DNA from: Candidatus Bathyarchaeota archaeon
Lineage (GTDB): Archaea > Thermoproteota > Bathyarchaeia > Bathyarchaeales > Bathyarchaeaceae
Direction of reading: 5' to 3'
NCBI GenBank assembly: GCA_023136395.1
Contig: JAGLRI010000013.1
Coordinates: forward strand, 1-15,493
Length of the DNA stretch: 15,493 bases
A model generated the notes under the pieces. The model saw only the letters and a list, made by a program, of their open reading frames with translations, was not told the DNA's origin and ran no database searches. The position numbers and the translations under genes are program-made. Positions 7,103-15,267 of the stretch are shown piece by piece. How positions within the stretch are numbered: position 1 is the first letter of the stretch; each line of letters starts with the position of its first letter.

Positions 7103-7429
7103 TTGGAAAGCGAGGGGAAATTTAAGACACCAACGTATTTAATGTTGACGTTAGAAGAATTTGTTCGGTTAATCATTTGCATAGTGTTTGATCTTGTTGA
7201 ATTAGCTATTCCAATCTTGCTTACTCCATTAGTGGGTGATACAATAGATATTATGGGATTTTGGGCAAGCACCCTCATGTTTGGCTGGATTGGATGCTTA
7301 TCAATACTCGAGTTGGTGCCTATGGCTGATTACTTTCCAGTCTTCATTTTAACTTGGGCTGTATGGTACTATAGGAAAAAGAGGAGAGAGAAGATAGAAC
7401 TAGAAAAAATTCAGAAAAAGTGGATGTGA
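7103..7429 (+). CDS. Small multi-pass membrane protein, unrecognised
   Basis: A 108-residue protein that I do not recognise. It has about three hydrophobic stretches (roughly 21-43, 52-72 and 76-91) and ends in a highly charged, Lys/Arg/Glu-rich helix (about 91-107), which would lie in the cytoplasm by the positive-inside rule. Acidic residues within the first segment (Asp30, Glu33) are unusual for a simple anchor. The start is TTG, with GGTGG at 7089-7093 upstream at a slightly long spacing. It lies between the SPFH gene and the phosphohexomutase (45 bases), all on the plus strand, so a membrane complex with the SPFH protein is a reasonable guess and no more. Confidence 0.65.
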   Translation: MESEGKFKTPTYLMLTLEEFVRLIICIVFDLVELAIPILLTPLVGDTIDIMGFWASTLMFGWIGCLSILELVPMADYFPVFILTWAVWYYRKKRREKIELEKIQKKWM

Positions 7430-7474
7430 AGTTTTTCACTAGTATCTTCATATAATGTTCTTGGAGGAAATTGC

Positions 7475-8857
7475 ATGATGCAATCAAAGCGTCTTTTCGG
7501 AACTAATGGAATAAGAGGTGTAATTAACGCTGATTTAACCTCTGAATGCGTGATGAAATTGGGGGTTGCTATTGGAACTTTTTTTAAGGGTGGACAAATT
7601 CTAGTGGGGCGTGATGGCAGAACTAGCAGTCCAATGTTTGTACATTCGATCACTGGGGGACTGATTTCAACTGGATGCACCATTTACGATGTTGGATTGG
7701 TACCTACCCCTGCGATTCAATACGCAGTTAAACGTTATCAGATGGATGGAGGAATTATGGTCACTGCCTCCCACAATCCTCCACAATACAACGGGATAAA
7801 GGTTATCGCAGATGATGGGATTGAATTGCCACGGGAGTATGAAATTGAGATTGAGAACATTTTTTATCATGAAAAATTCCAGTGGGCTGAATGGGAACAA
7901 GTTGAAAAGGTTCATCATTTGTTTGGTATTTTGAGCACTTATACAGAGGCTATTAAACAACATGTGGATATTCGCACCATTCGGAAAAAGTGTTTTCATG
8001 TGGTTGTTGATCCGGGAAATGGCGTCGGTGGTTTAACTGCCCCTTATCTGCTTAGAGAGATGGGATGCAACGTGACGACGATAAATGCAAACGTTGACGG
8101 AACCTTTCCGAGAAGATCCCCAGAACCTAAACTAGAAAATCTGATTGAACTTTCATTAGCGGTAAGAGCGGTTAAAGCAGACATGGGTGTCGCATACGAT
8201 GGAGATGCTGACCGATCCATTTTTGTAGATGAAAAAGGCAAAATTCACTGGGGAGACCGAACATTTGCTCTAATTGAAAAATTCTTTTTAATGAAACATC
8301 CAGGAGAAAACATTGTCACCCCCATAAGTTCTTCAGGGCTCATTGAAGAAATAGCTGAGAAGTATAGCGGGAAAGTTGTTTGGACTAAAGTTGGCAGCAT
8401 TATCGTTTCTCGCATGATGAAAAAAATTGACGCAAAACTTGGGGGTGAAGAAAATGGAGGCGTTTTTTACGCCCCGCATCAATCAGTTCGAGATGGAGCA
8501 ATGACCACCGCGTTAATTTTAAATATAATGGCTAAAAACAGAAGGAAGTTGTCTGAACTACTTTCGGAGTTACCTAAATATTATATAGAAAAAGAAGAGT
8601 TAGAATGCCCCCACGAACTCAAAGTGAAGGTGTTAGAGGAATTTATTGATCAAATAAAAGGTATAATCATTGATACAATCGATGGCGCAAAGATACGATT
8701 CCAAGATAAAAGTTCAATTCTCATAAGGCCTAGTGGGACAGAACCGATATTCAGATTTTACTCCGAGGGAAAAACTAGAAAAAGGGTAGTTCAACTTGTT
8801 AAGGAATACAAAACCAAACTTGATGAAATAATTAGAAAATTGCAGAATCGTCAATAA
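7475..8857 (+). CDS. glmM: Phosphoglucosamine mutase / phosphohexomutase
   Basis: Moves phosphate between carbons 6 and 1 of a hexose phosphate, probably glucosamine-6-phosphate, using a phosphoserine and magnesium. The 460-residue cytosolic protein has all four alpha-D-phosphohexomutase signatures: the N-terminal LFGTNGIRG (7-15), catalytic TASHNP with Ser99, the metal loop DGDADRS with Asp242, Asp244 and Asp246, the sugar-specificity loop GGEENGG (323-329), and the phosphate loop RPSGTEP (418-424). The GEENGG loop instead of GEESGH favours the archaeal phosphoglucosamine mutase group, but phosphomannomutase activity is possible, as many archaeal enzymes act on several sugars. GGAGG at about 7462-7466 supports the ATG at 7475; the next codon is also ATG. 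Together with glmS it would supply glucosamine-1-phosphate. Confidence 0.88.
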   Translation: MMQSKRLFGTNGIRGVINADLTSECVMKLGVAIGTFFKGGQILVGRDGRTSSPMFVHSITGGLISTGCTIYDVGLVPTPAIQYAVKRYQMDGGIMVTASHNPPQYNGIKVIADDGIELPREYEIEIENIFYHEKFQWAEWEQVEKVHHLFGILSTYTEAIKQHVDIRTIRKKCFHVVVDPGNGVGGLTAPYLLREMGCNVTTINANVDGTFPRRSPEPKLENLIELSLAVRAVKADMGVAYDGDADRSIFVDEKGKIHWGDRTFALIEKFFLMKHPGENIVTPISSSGLIEEIAEKYSGKVVWTKVGSIIVSRMMKKIDAKLGGEENGGVFYAPHQSVRDGAMTTALILNIMAKNRRKLSELLSELPKYYIEKEELECPHELKVKVLEEFIDQIKGIIIDTIDGAKIRFQDKSSILIRPSGTEPIFRFYSEGKTRKRVVQLVKEYKTKLDEIIRKLQNRQ

Positions 8858-8967
8858 TTGAAGAACAACCGCAAGTATGAAATTAAATATTCAAAAACCA
8901 TTCATACGTGCAAATGAATAATGTTTTTAGGCGAAGATGTCTTATTTTGAGTGAATTGGGGAAGAAT

Positions 8968-9252
8968 ATGCAGGTCTTTGTTCGTTACTTGGGTCTCTTC
9001 AGAACCGCGATAAAGAAAGACAAAGATGAAATTGAACTTAGGGAAAGTTCTCTCATTAAAGAGTTGATGAATAAGCTTGTTGAGTTATATGGTGAACCAA
9101 TCAAAAAACTGTTCGATGTTAAGGAAAATATACTTGATCCACCCTTTATAGTCACAGTTAATAATGTTTCAGCGGATCAACTTCAGGGGATGAAGACAAA
9201 ACTTAAAGAAGGAGATAGAATCGGTTTTATGACCCTTGTAAGTGGAGGGTGA
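8968..9252 (+). CDS. MoaD/ThiS family ubiquitin-like sulfur carrier
   Basis: A 94-residue protein with the beta-grasp pattern of MoaD, ThiS and archaeal SAMP proteins: an MQVFVRYLGLFR first strand, a central helix (LIKELMNKLVELYG), FIVTVNN, KTKLKEGDRI, and the C-terminal di-glycine LVSGG, which is activated by an E1-like enzyme as thiocarboxylate or conjugated to lysines. Its role could be molybdopterin sulfur transfer, tRNA thiolation or protein tagging; no E1 or MoaE gene is in the window to decide. An in-frame ATG at 8908 would add 20 residues not typical of the family, while GGGGA at 8958-8962 fits the ATG at 8968. It is 110 bases after the hexomutase and convergent with pcm. Confidence 0.85.
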   Translation: MQVFVRYLGLFRTAIKKDKDEIELRESSLIKELMNKLVELYGEPIKKLFDVKENILDPPFIVTVNNVSADQLQGMKTKLKEGDRIGFMTLVSGG

Positions 9253-9323
9253 TCTATCCACAATACTGTTACGTTAAAACACTATGCACCAACATAAATA
9301 GTTCAAATTTAAAAAACATGTTC

Positions 9324-10040
9324 TCAAACCTTGTATCCATGTTTTCCGACTAGAGGGACAAATGCAACTACCCCCAAGTTTTCCCTCACAATCTTATCGT
9401 CGATCTTTCTGATTCGCAAAAGGGTTTGATAAAGATAGATACCGCCCACGGGTATGACCAAGACTCCTCCGTTCTTTAACTGCTCAGTTAATGGCTTAGG
9501 TATCTCTGGAGCTGCTGCCGTAACAAGTACGCGATTGTATGGAGCTTCCTCTGAATACCCCGTCGAACCGTCTCTACTGACGACGGTGATGCGGTCCCCA
9601 TATCTCGCTTCTTCAATGTTTTCTCTAGCAAGTTTCGCCAGTTCAGGAACTATTTCCACAGTATAAATGTGTCCCCAATCCTCCTTTGGTGTATTATTGG
9701 GAGCAACAATCTCTGCTAATGTAGAGGCATGCCAACCTGATCCAGAACCTATCTCTAGGACCTTGTGTCCCACTTCCAACTCAAGAGCTTCATCCATAAT
9801 TGAAACCATGTTTCGCCCAATTGATCGATTAGATCAATTGAGAGGCGCTGAAATCGTCTGTCCAAACCCTATTGGAAGTGGAGAATCGATAGCCGCGTGC
9901 ATCTTTACTCCCTCGGGGAGAAAGGGTTCTCGAGAGACTTGACGGAGAGCTTTGGTAACGTGGGATGAACGAAGCATACCTTCTCTAATTAACTTTTGAA
10001 TTAATTCTTCCCATCTTTTTTGTTCAAAGTGTCTTCTCAT
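9324..10040 (-). CDS. pcm: Protein-L-isoaspartate O-methyltransferase, interrupted by a probable 30-nt BHB intron
   Basis: Repairs isoaspartyl residues in aged proteins using S-adenosylmethionine. The coding parts are 10040-9842 and 9811-9324 on the minus strand. Joined, they give 687 bases and 228 residues, a normal family length. Exon 1 holds the N-terminal region and PLPIGFGQTISAP (54-66). Exon 2 holds MVSIMDEAL, the SAM-binding motif VLEIGSGSGWH (84-94), the acidic end of the next strand (YTVEIVPELA) and the catalytic-domain core. Without splicing, an in-frame TGA (9836-9834) ends translation after ISAPLN. Splicing restores ISAPHMV exactly. The ATG has GTGA six bases upstream and a TATA-like element near 10065-10075. 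If the intron is not removed, the gene is a nonsense-interrupted pseudogene, but the splice structure argues against that. Confidence 0.9.
9812..9841 (-). other. Probable BHB intron in pcm mRNA (30 nt, in-frame TGA)
   Basis: On the minus strand, CGCC (9847-9844), bulge TC^T, a perfect 9-bp stem CAATTGATC/GATCAATTG with loop TAATC, then GGCG (9817-9814) and bulge AA^A. CGCC pairs fully with GGCG to make the 4-bp central helix between two 3-base bulges on opposite strands, which is the archaeal splicing endonuclease substrate. Cutting after base 2 of each bulge removes 30 nt and joins CCTC to ACATG, giving Pro-His-Met. The outer exon helix is reduced to one pair, so this is the relaxed HBh' form. 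Confidence 0.85.
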
Positions 10041-10207
10041 TTTTATTCACAAGAAAATGATTAAGGATACATTTTAAGATTTATGGTAGTAAAAATGGGT
10101 CATTATAAGAAATGAAGATGTTGAGACAAACACTCATTCTATTTTCGTTGGTGGAGCTATTCAGTATTTGAAGCACATTTTGTGCCGCTCTTTTCAAGTA
10201 TTTCTCA

Positions 10208-11479
10208 CTACATCCAACGTTCTAAGCCATATTTTTTCTTCGGTATAAGATTTTTCGAGGGATTAAACTCCAAACGACCGTAAACTCCGTCATATCCAGG
10301 TATAACTTTTACTTCTCCGCCTCTGACTCGAACAACAGCTTCTGCAATCCTTGGATCAACGATTTTAGACATCTCTTCTTTAGACGCGTCTATTAATACA
10401 TTATACTCGGACCCAAATCCTGAAATAAGAGCATTGTAGATGGACCAAACCCCTTTAGCGCCGGGATACGTTACACCCACAATTGTAGAGATAATCTCGG
10501 ACAGGGGTAGAAGGTGTAAATAGTCTATAGCGTTCTTATGTTTGAATCCTTTAGGACGATCAGAAAGTTCCTCCACTCGTTGTTCAACACCCGTTGTGAG
10601 TTTCCTATGGCAGATTGGGCAGTGATTCCCAAACTTTATTGCCTCTTTTGGAGAAAGAGAAACTTTGCAGTTTCTGTGGCCGGTCCAGTGATATTTACCA
10701 TACGCTGGATTCGTCTCAATGGTAAATTTAAAACGAGTCAAATCCTTTTTACGTATGACTTCAATCACTTCTTGATATGTTAGACGGTTAAGGTCAAATA
10801 CATTGGCTTCTCTTCCAATTCGCCACGGCCAAGGTGAATGAGAATCGCTATTCGAGATTAAAACAAATCGTTCCAAGGAACTTAACCGCCAATTCATAGG
10901 CGGATCTGAAGAAAGCCCTGTTTCCAAGGCCGGAATTTGGTTAGTCATGTCCTGGTAGCAATCCTCAATTCTATCGAATCCGCTGAATGCGCCAAAAATG
11001 CTGAACCATGGGGTCCAAACATGTGCAGGTATCACAACATTTTCATTTGAAACTTCCATTATTTCCTCAACAAGTTGAGGTGCGGTCATTTTCAAGATTG
11101 GTCTTCCATCGGTCGTGAGATCACCATATCTTGCTAATCGCTCGTTGATTTGAATAGCTGTTCGAATACTCGGGGTTAAGATAATATGATGGATCTTTTT
11201 GACTCTTCCCTCAAAAGTGAAGATAGTGGAAACCTCTCCCGTTATCATGTAGCGTATTGACGATTCGGGGTCTATAGACGGCTTGTAAAGGTTAATGTCT
11301 GAAACTTCAACTAAATCATTACTTAATTCCTTGAGCCACAGAGGATGAGTAAAGTCTCCTGTACCAATTAAGTTTAAGCCCTTAATTATGGCATAACGGG
11401 TAATTTCATGTATATTCATTCTCGGGCTTGTGGCACGACTGTATTTACTGTGAATATGAAAATCCGCTATTACCCTCAA
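10208..11479 (-). CDS. Endonuclease Q family protein (PHP-domain DNA repair nuclease)
   Basis: Likely endonuclease Q, which nicks DNA 5' of deaminated bases (uracil, hypoxanthine) and abasic sites and partners PCNA in archaea. The 423 residues match the family length. The PHP metal-dependent domain carries DFHIH (6-10), GTGDFTHP (39-46), Glu82, PAHVWTPW with His153, and SNSDSHS with Asp212 and His214. A zinc-binding region follows, with Cys271 and CPIC (Cys287, Cys290) plus His291 or His268, then a helical DNA-binding end with KGFKHKNAIDYLHLLPL. The start is TTG, overlapping the TGA of the upstream VTT gene (TTGA), with GGAGGT nine bases ahead, so the two genes are co-translated. The older annotation of such proteins as 'helicase' or 'PHP phosphoesterase' is the alternative. 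Confidence 0.85.
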   Translation of the reverse strand: MRVIADFHIHSKYSRATSPRMNIHEITRYAIIKGLNLIGTGDFTHPLWLKELSNDLVEVSDINLYKPSIDPESSIRYMITGEVSTIFTFEGRVKKIHHIILTPSIRTAIQINERLARYGDLTTDGRPILKMTAPQLVEEIMEVSNENVVIPAHVWTPWFSIFGAFSGFDRIEDCYQDMTNQIPALETGLSSDPPMNWRLSSLERFVLISNSDSHSPWPWRIGREANVFDLNRLTYQEVIEVIRKKDLTRFKFTIETNPAYGKYHWTGHRNCKVSLSPKEAIKFGNHCPICHRKLTTGVEQRVEELSDRPKGFKHKNAIDYLHLLPLSEIISTIVGVTYPGAKGVWSIYNALISGFGSEYNVLIDASKEEMSKIVDPRIAEAVVRVRGGEVKVIPGYDGVYGRLEFNPSKNLIPKKKYGLERWM

Positions 11480-12135
11480 TCATCCTTAACCTCCTTCGCT
11501 AAGTACTTTTTGAAAATCTTCTCCCAGTCGATTTTAAGCATCCCAAACACGATTATCATTAAAATTACGGTAGTAAGAATAATTCCCACCCATCCACCTT
11601 CACCGAGTATGTTTTGAATGAATTGGATGGAGTGTTTACCGCTATACGCCAAGATATAGCTCATAAGTAATTTTCCAAGAAAGCATGGAATGAAGGCTTT
11701 GATAAACTTGTATCGCATAATCCCTAAAGGGATAAAGAGAAGGTCGTCGGGTAGAGGGGTTAAAGCGAAGAGAAAGATTCCCCAGGATCCATAGCGATCG
11801 AAAAGTTTCATCATAAAATCCATCTTCCTTTGTTGCTTTTCACTCACCATCTTTCTTCCATAATATCCTGCTACATACCCAGAAAATTCACCAACGGCAG
11901 AACCCAAACCACCAGCAATAGCAACAAAAAATGGATCTAAGAATCCGCCCATAAGGTAAATAATAAGAGTATAAGGTATAGGAAAAATTATGGTCATGGC
12001 TCCAAGAAGGCTGGTGAAAAAAACACCAAGATAACCATATTGTTGCGCGAAGGCGAAAATAATTTCAAAAAATTGCAAATAGATCGTCTCTATGATTTTT
12101 AATATTTTCTTCACTTTATTTGTTGGCACTAGCAA
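11476..12135 (-). CDS. VTT/DedA-like (SNARE-associated) membrane protein
   Basis: A 219-residue integral membrane protein of the VTT domain family (DedA/TMEM41/YqaA group), members of which scramble or flip lipids and affect membrane homeostasis. The core has a hydrophobic segment (about 18-45), the re-entrant motif FPIPYTLIIYLMGG, GGLGSAVGEFSGYVAGYYGRK, then the second re-entrant PLPDDLLFIPLG, and GKLLMSYILAYSG before a last membrane helix (about 180-200) and a lysine-rich cytoplasmic tail. The start is uncertain: TTG 12135, GTG 12129 and GTG 12114 are all in frame, and no clear ribosome binding site decides. Its stop overlaps the EndoQ start, so the pair forms one operon without any obvious functional link. 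Confidence 0.82.
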   Translation of the reverse strand: MLVPTNKVKKILKIIETIYLQFFEIIFAFAQQYGYLGVFFTSLLGAMTIIFPIPYTLIIYLMGGFLDPFFVAIAGGLGSAVGEFSGYVAGYYGRKMVSEKQQRKMDFMMKLFDRYGSWGIFLFALTPLPDDLLFIPLGIMRYKFIKAFIPCFLGKLLMSYILAYSGKHSIQFIQNILGEGGWVGIILTTVILMIIVFGMLKIDWEKIFKKYLAKEVKDD

Positions 12136-12239
12136 TATCTGTTGCGCATTGTATAAGATTTTGCGTGTGTAGTGAAATTAAAAATAATTCCATTTATGTC
12201 TGCTAAACAGGAATCGAAGAGATGATATTAATAAAAAGG

Positions 12240-12917
12240 TTAAATGCGGAGCATTATCTCATCCACATAAACTTTCATTAAGTCAGCAAAGTGGGTAATA
12301 GTACCAGAAGAATACGGCTTAACAGAGTCGAATGATTTATCCATGGTATCTCCGGGTACAAATTGCTGGAAAACAAACCTCTTCGCACCTTTTATCAGTT
12401 CACCCATTTTTGGAATACATTTTTCATCGACAAAGCTTGGTACAACTGTACTCCTAAATTCATAATTTGTGCTTCCCTGTTTTAGAATTTTGATAGTTCG
12501 TAGAAACTTTTTTATGTCTTTTGCTCCCAATTGCACATATTGCTCTGGACAAGTTTTGATATCCATTGCAACATAATCCAGAAAAGGTAGGCATTTTTTT
12601 AGTACATCAGGAAAGAAACCGTTTGTGTCCATTTTTATAGCAAATCCCATTTTTTTCAGTTTCATTAGAAAAGTAGGAATGTCTGATTGCATGGTGGGTT
12701 CGCCTCCAGTTATAACTATCGAATCCACAAATTTTTTTCTAGATTTTAGAATTCTGAGAGCATTTTCTTCTGATAAAAACGGTCCTTTGGGTTCTAGGAC
12801 CAATCTCCAATTATGACAAAATGGACAACGCAGGTTACAACCGGGAGTAAATAATATGGTAGCTATTCTGTCTGGGAAGTCTATGAGGCTAGTTTTTTGG
12901 ATCCCACTAAAGTTCAT
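12240..12917 (-). CDS. nrdG: Anaerobic ribonucleotide reductase activating protein (radical SAM)
   Basis: Installs the glycyl radical on NrdD. The protein has about 225 residues, with an N-terminal FSGIQKTSLIDFPDR leader typical of the archaeal/thermophile NrdG2 subgroup, the radical SAM cluster motif CNLRCPFC (Cys27, Cys31, Cys34), the SAM-binding ITGGEPT, KMDTNG and VAMDIK. It is longer than the E. coli NrdG (154 residues) and has the fuller TIM-barrel of this subgroup. ATG 12917 is preferred to the in-frame GTG 12932, because GGTGA lies four bases upstream and overlaps the nrdD stop. The gap from nrdD is only four bases, so the two are co-transcribed and probably translationally coupled. 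Confidence 0.93.
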   Translation of the reverse strand: MNFSGIQKTSLIDFPDRIATILFTPGCNLRCPFCHNWRLVLEPKGPFLSEENALRILKSRKKFVDSIVITGGEPTMQSDIPTFLMKLKKMGFAIKMDTNGFFPDVLKKCLPFLDYVAMDIKTCPEQYVQLGAKDIKKFLRTIKILKQGSTNYEFRSTVVPSFVDEKCIPKMGELIKGAKRFVFQQFVPGDTMDKSFDSVKPYSSGTITHFADLMKVYVDEIMLRI

Positions 12918-12921
12918 ATAT

Positions 12922-15039
12922 TCACCGAGCACGCGCCGTCAAAAATAGAGATTGCTCGAAAGTTTTACGTTGATTGAACTCGGCTTGTTTACCATTGTTC
13001 CACTGATTAACTGGTCTCAGGTAACCTACTACCCTAGAATAAACTTCACAATTTACCCAACAAACCGGACATTCTTTGTGTTCTCCCTTAAGATATCCAT
13101 GGGTTGGACACACGCTGAACGTCGGGGTAAGTGTGAAATATGGTAAATGGGAGTTTTCAGCTACAAGTTTTACAAGTTTGGCTGTTGCCTTCCACGAGGG
13201 GAGGCGTTCACCAAGGAAGATGTGAAATACCGTTCCTCCAGTATATAAAGTCTGGAGTTTGTCTTGGTGCTCCAATGACTCGAAGAGGTCACTACTGTAA
13301 TCAACAGGTAGTTGTGTAGAGTTGGTGTAAAAGGGTTCTGAGCCTTTTAAGAGATTCTTTTCATTCGAAACAATGATTCCGGGATATTTTTTCTTATCAA
13401 TACGTGCTAATCGATAGGATGTTCCTTCGGCAGGAGTAGCCTCAAGGTTGTACATGTTTTCTGTTTCTTCTTGGTAATCTAAGAGTTTATGCCTCATGAA
13501 ATTTAGTGTTTTAACTGCAAATTCAGATCCCTCGTGGATAGTAATATCGTATCCAAAGAGGTTAAGAAGCGCTTCATTCATCCCAATCAAACCAATAGTC
13601 GAAAAGTGGTTGATCCAATATTTTCCGTACGCTTCTTTTTTAAAGCGGAGGTAATAACTAGAATAGGGATACAAACCTTTCTCTGTAAACTGCTCAAGTA
13701 CCTTCCTCTTTATCTCTAAGCTATCTCGAGAGGCATCCATTAAATCTTCTAAGCGCTCAAAGAACTCGTCTTCGTTCTTTGAAAGGTAACCAATTCGTGG
13801 GAGATTAATTGTAACCACTCCAATTGAGCCAGTTAGAGGATTTGCCCCAAAAAAACCGCCACCACGCTTTCGCAGTTCTCTGTTGTCTATTCTTAAGTGA
13901 CAGCACATGCTCCGCACATCTTCTGGCTTCATGTCACTGTTTATAAAGTTAGAGAAGTAGGGTATACCGTATTTGGCTGTCATCTCGAATATCTTCTGAG
14001 CTACAGAAGATTCCCAATTAAAATCAGAACTTATGTTGTATGTGGGTATTGGAAAAGTGAATACCCTACCTTTAGCGTCACCTTCACCCAAAACCTCCGC
14101 AAACATTGCATTAAATAAATCTATCTCATTTTGGAAATCGCCGTAGGTATCATTAATTATTTTTCCGCCAAACACTACTGGCTCATTCTTCATGAAGTCT
14201 GGAACCGTTAGGTCCATTGTTACATTAGTAAATGGAGTTTGGAATCCCACTCTTGTTGGGATGTTTATATTGAAAAGAAACTCTTGAAGTGCTTGTTTTA
14301 CATCTCTGTCATTTAATCCATCGTAACGGATGAATGGTGCAAGATAAGAATCAAAATTGCTGAATGCTTGGGCTCCTGCCGCTTCTCCTTGGAGAGTATA
14401 GAAGAAATTTACTATTTGACCTAATGCTGTTCTAAAATGCTTAGCAGGTTTACTCTCTATCTTTCCGGATACACCTCCAAAACCGGAAAGTAGAAGATCC
14501 ATCAAATCCCAACCAACGCAATAAGACCCGAGTATTCCAAGATCGTGAATATGTATATCCCCCGAAGAATGTAACTTTCCAATACTGTGAGGGTATATCC
14601 TTGAAATCCAGTATTTAGCGATTACCGTAGAAGACAGATAGTTGTTCAACCCTTGAAGAGAGTAACTCATGTTAGCGTTTTCGCGAACGCGCCAATCTTC
14701 GACTTCAAGGTATTGATCTACTAGATCATCAGAACTTAGAATAGCAGCTAATATCCTCAAATCTTCATGTTGTTTTCGGTATAAAATATAAGCCTTTGCA
14801 GTTCTTGCATGACCATTCTCTATAAGTATCTTTTCCACTAAGTCTTGAATCTCTTCAACTGTGGAAACACCTTCATCTCCAAAACGTTTCTCCAGTTCAC
14901 TAACTACTTGTTCACATAATCGCGTGGCGACACTTTTATCTTTACCTCCAACCGCCTTGGCAGCCTTCCAGATGGCGTTGGTTATCCGGTTACTATCAAA
15001 TTCATCAAGTTTCCCGTCTCTTTTTCTAATCCACTTCAT
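12922..15039 (-). CDS. nrdD: Anaerobic ribonucleoside-triphosphate reductase (class III)
   Basis: Reduces ribonucleotides to deoxyribonucleotides for DNA synthesis under anoxia, using a glycyl radical and formate or a thiol. About 705 residues. An ATP-cone regulatory domain (about 1-93, KWIRKRDGKLDEF) precedes the glycyl-radical barrel. Cysteines for the thiyl radical chemistry are visible in GSYCVGWD (Cys174) and SMCCHLR (Cys379/380). The zinc-binding set is Cys644, Cys657, Cys660 and Cys664. The radical site is SRVVGYLRPV with Gly672, followed by WNNGKQAEF. The final dozen residues after RKTF are poorly conserved and end ARAR. ATG 15039 is preferred over TTG 15045, because GGTTGG sits at a suitable distance. 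The gene is sensitive to oxygen by nature and marks an anaerobic lifestyle. Confidence 0.96.
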   Translation of the reverse strand: MKWIRKRDGKLDEFDSNRITNAIWKAAKAVGGKDKSVATRLCEQVVSELEKRFGDEGVSTVEEIQDLVEKILIENGHARTAKAYILYRKQHEDLRILAAILSSDDLVDQYLEVEDWRVRENANMSYSLQGLNNYLSSTVIAKYWISRIYPHSIGKLHSSGDIHIHDLGILGSYCVGWDLMDLLLSGFGGVSGKIESKPAKHFRTALGQIVNFFYTLQGEAAGAQAFSNFDSYLAPFIRYDGLNDRDVKQALQEFLFNINIPTRVGFQTPFTNVTMDLTVPDFMKNEPVVFGGKIINDTYGDFQNEIDLFNAMFAEVLGEGDAKGRVFTFPIPTYNISSDFNWESSVAQKIFEMTAKYGIPYFSNFINSDMKPEDVRSMCCHLRIDNRELRKRGGGFFGANPLTGSIGVVTINLPRIGYLSKNEDEFFERLEDLMDASRDSLEIKRKVLEQFTEKGLYPYSSYYLRFKKEAYGKYWINHFSTIGLIGMNEALLNLFGYDITIHEGSEFAVKTLNFMRHKLLDYQEETENMYNLEATPAEGTSYRLARIDKKKYPGIIVSNEKNLLKGSEPFYTNSTQLPVDYSSDLFESLEHQDKLQTLYTGGTVFHIFLGERLPSWKATAKLVKLVAENSHLPYFTLTPTFSVCPTHGYLKGEHKECPVCWVNCEVYSRVVGYLRPVNQWNNGKQAEFNQRKTFEQSLFLTARAR

Positions 15040-15135
15040 TCTCAAACCAACCTAAGCTTAAGTCAAATGTTTTCAATGTTACAATGCTTTTCAAATATGA
15101 TATGTTACCAATTATTAATCTATAAAAATAAATGC

Positions 15136-15235
15136 AATTATCTACAAAAATAAATAAAAATTAAAGATGAAATGTTTTAAAAATTTAATTAAAAATAATT
15201 ATCTAAAAATTTATACATATAATAATTATCTAAAA
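15136..15235. repeat. Three AATTATCTA repeats in the AT-rich nrdD upstream region
   Basis: AATTATCTA occurs at 15136-15144, 15197-15205 and 15224-15232. The last two belong to a longer shared ATAATTATCTAAAA (15195-15208 and 15222-15235), spaced 27 bases apart. The surrounding 15046-15328 is strongly AT-rich, with no gene, and separates nrdD from the ribbon-helix-helix gene. It probably holds the nrdD promoter; a TTTTTATAG-like element lies near 15117-15126 on the minus strand. Confidence 0.6.
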
Positions 15236-15267
15236 TACTTCCGTTTCATAGTCATATAGTTAACTAA

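Noticed and set aside
9834..9836. TGA in pcm read as selenocysteine
   Set aside because: The position lies in an insert absent from the family, no selenocysteine-type motif surrounds it, and TGA is a normal stop for other genes here.
9818..9840. The CAATTGATC inverted repeat as a mobile element end or attachment site
   Set aside because: No target duplication or transposase is seen, and the flanking bulges and CGCC/GGCG pairing fit a splice motif far better.
9667..9942. Plus-strand frame opposite pcm
   Set aside because: Shadow of the pcm gene; the pcm protein motifs are on the minus strand.
9834..10040. pcm as two separate genes or a simple frameshifted pseudogene
   Set aside because: Both parts are in the same frame, so no frameshift exists; the exact BHB fold and the restored ISAPHMV motif favour splicing.
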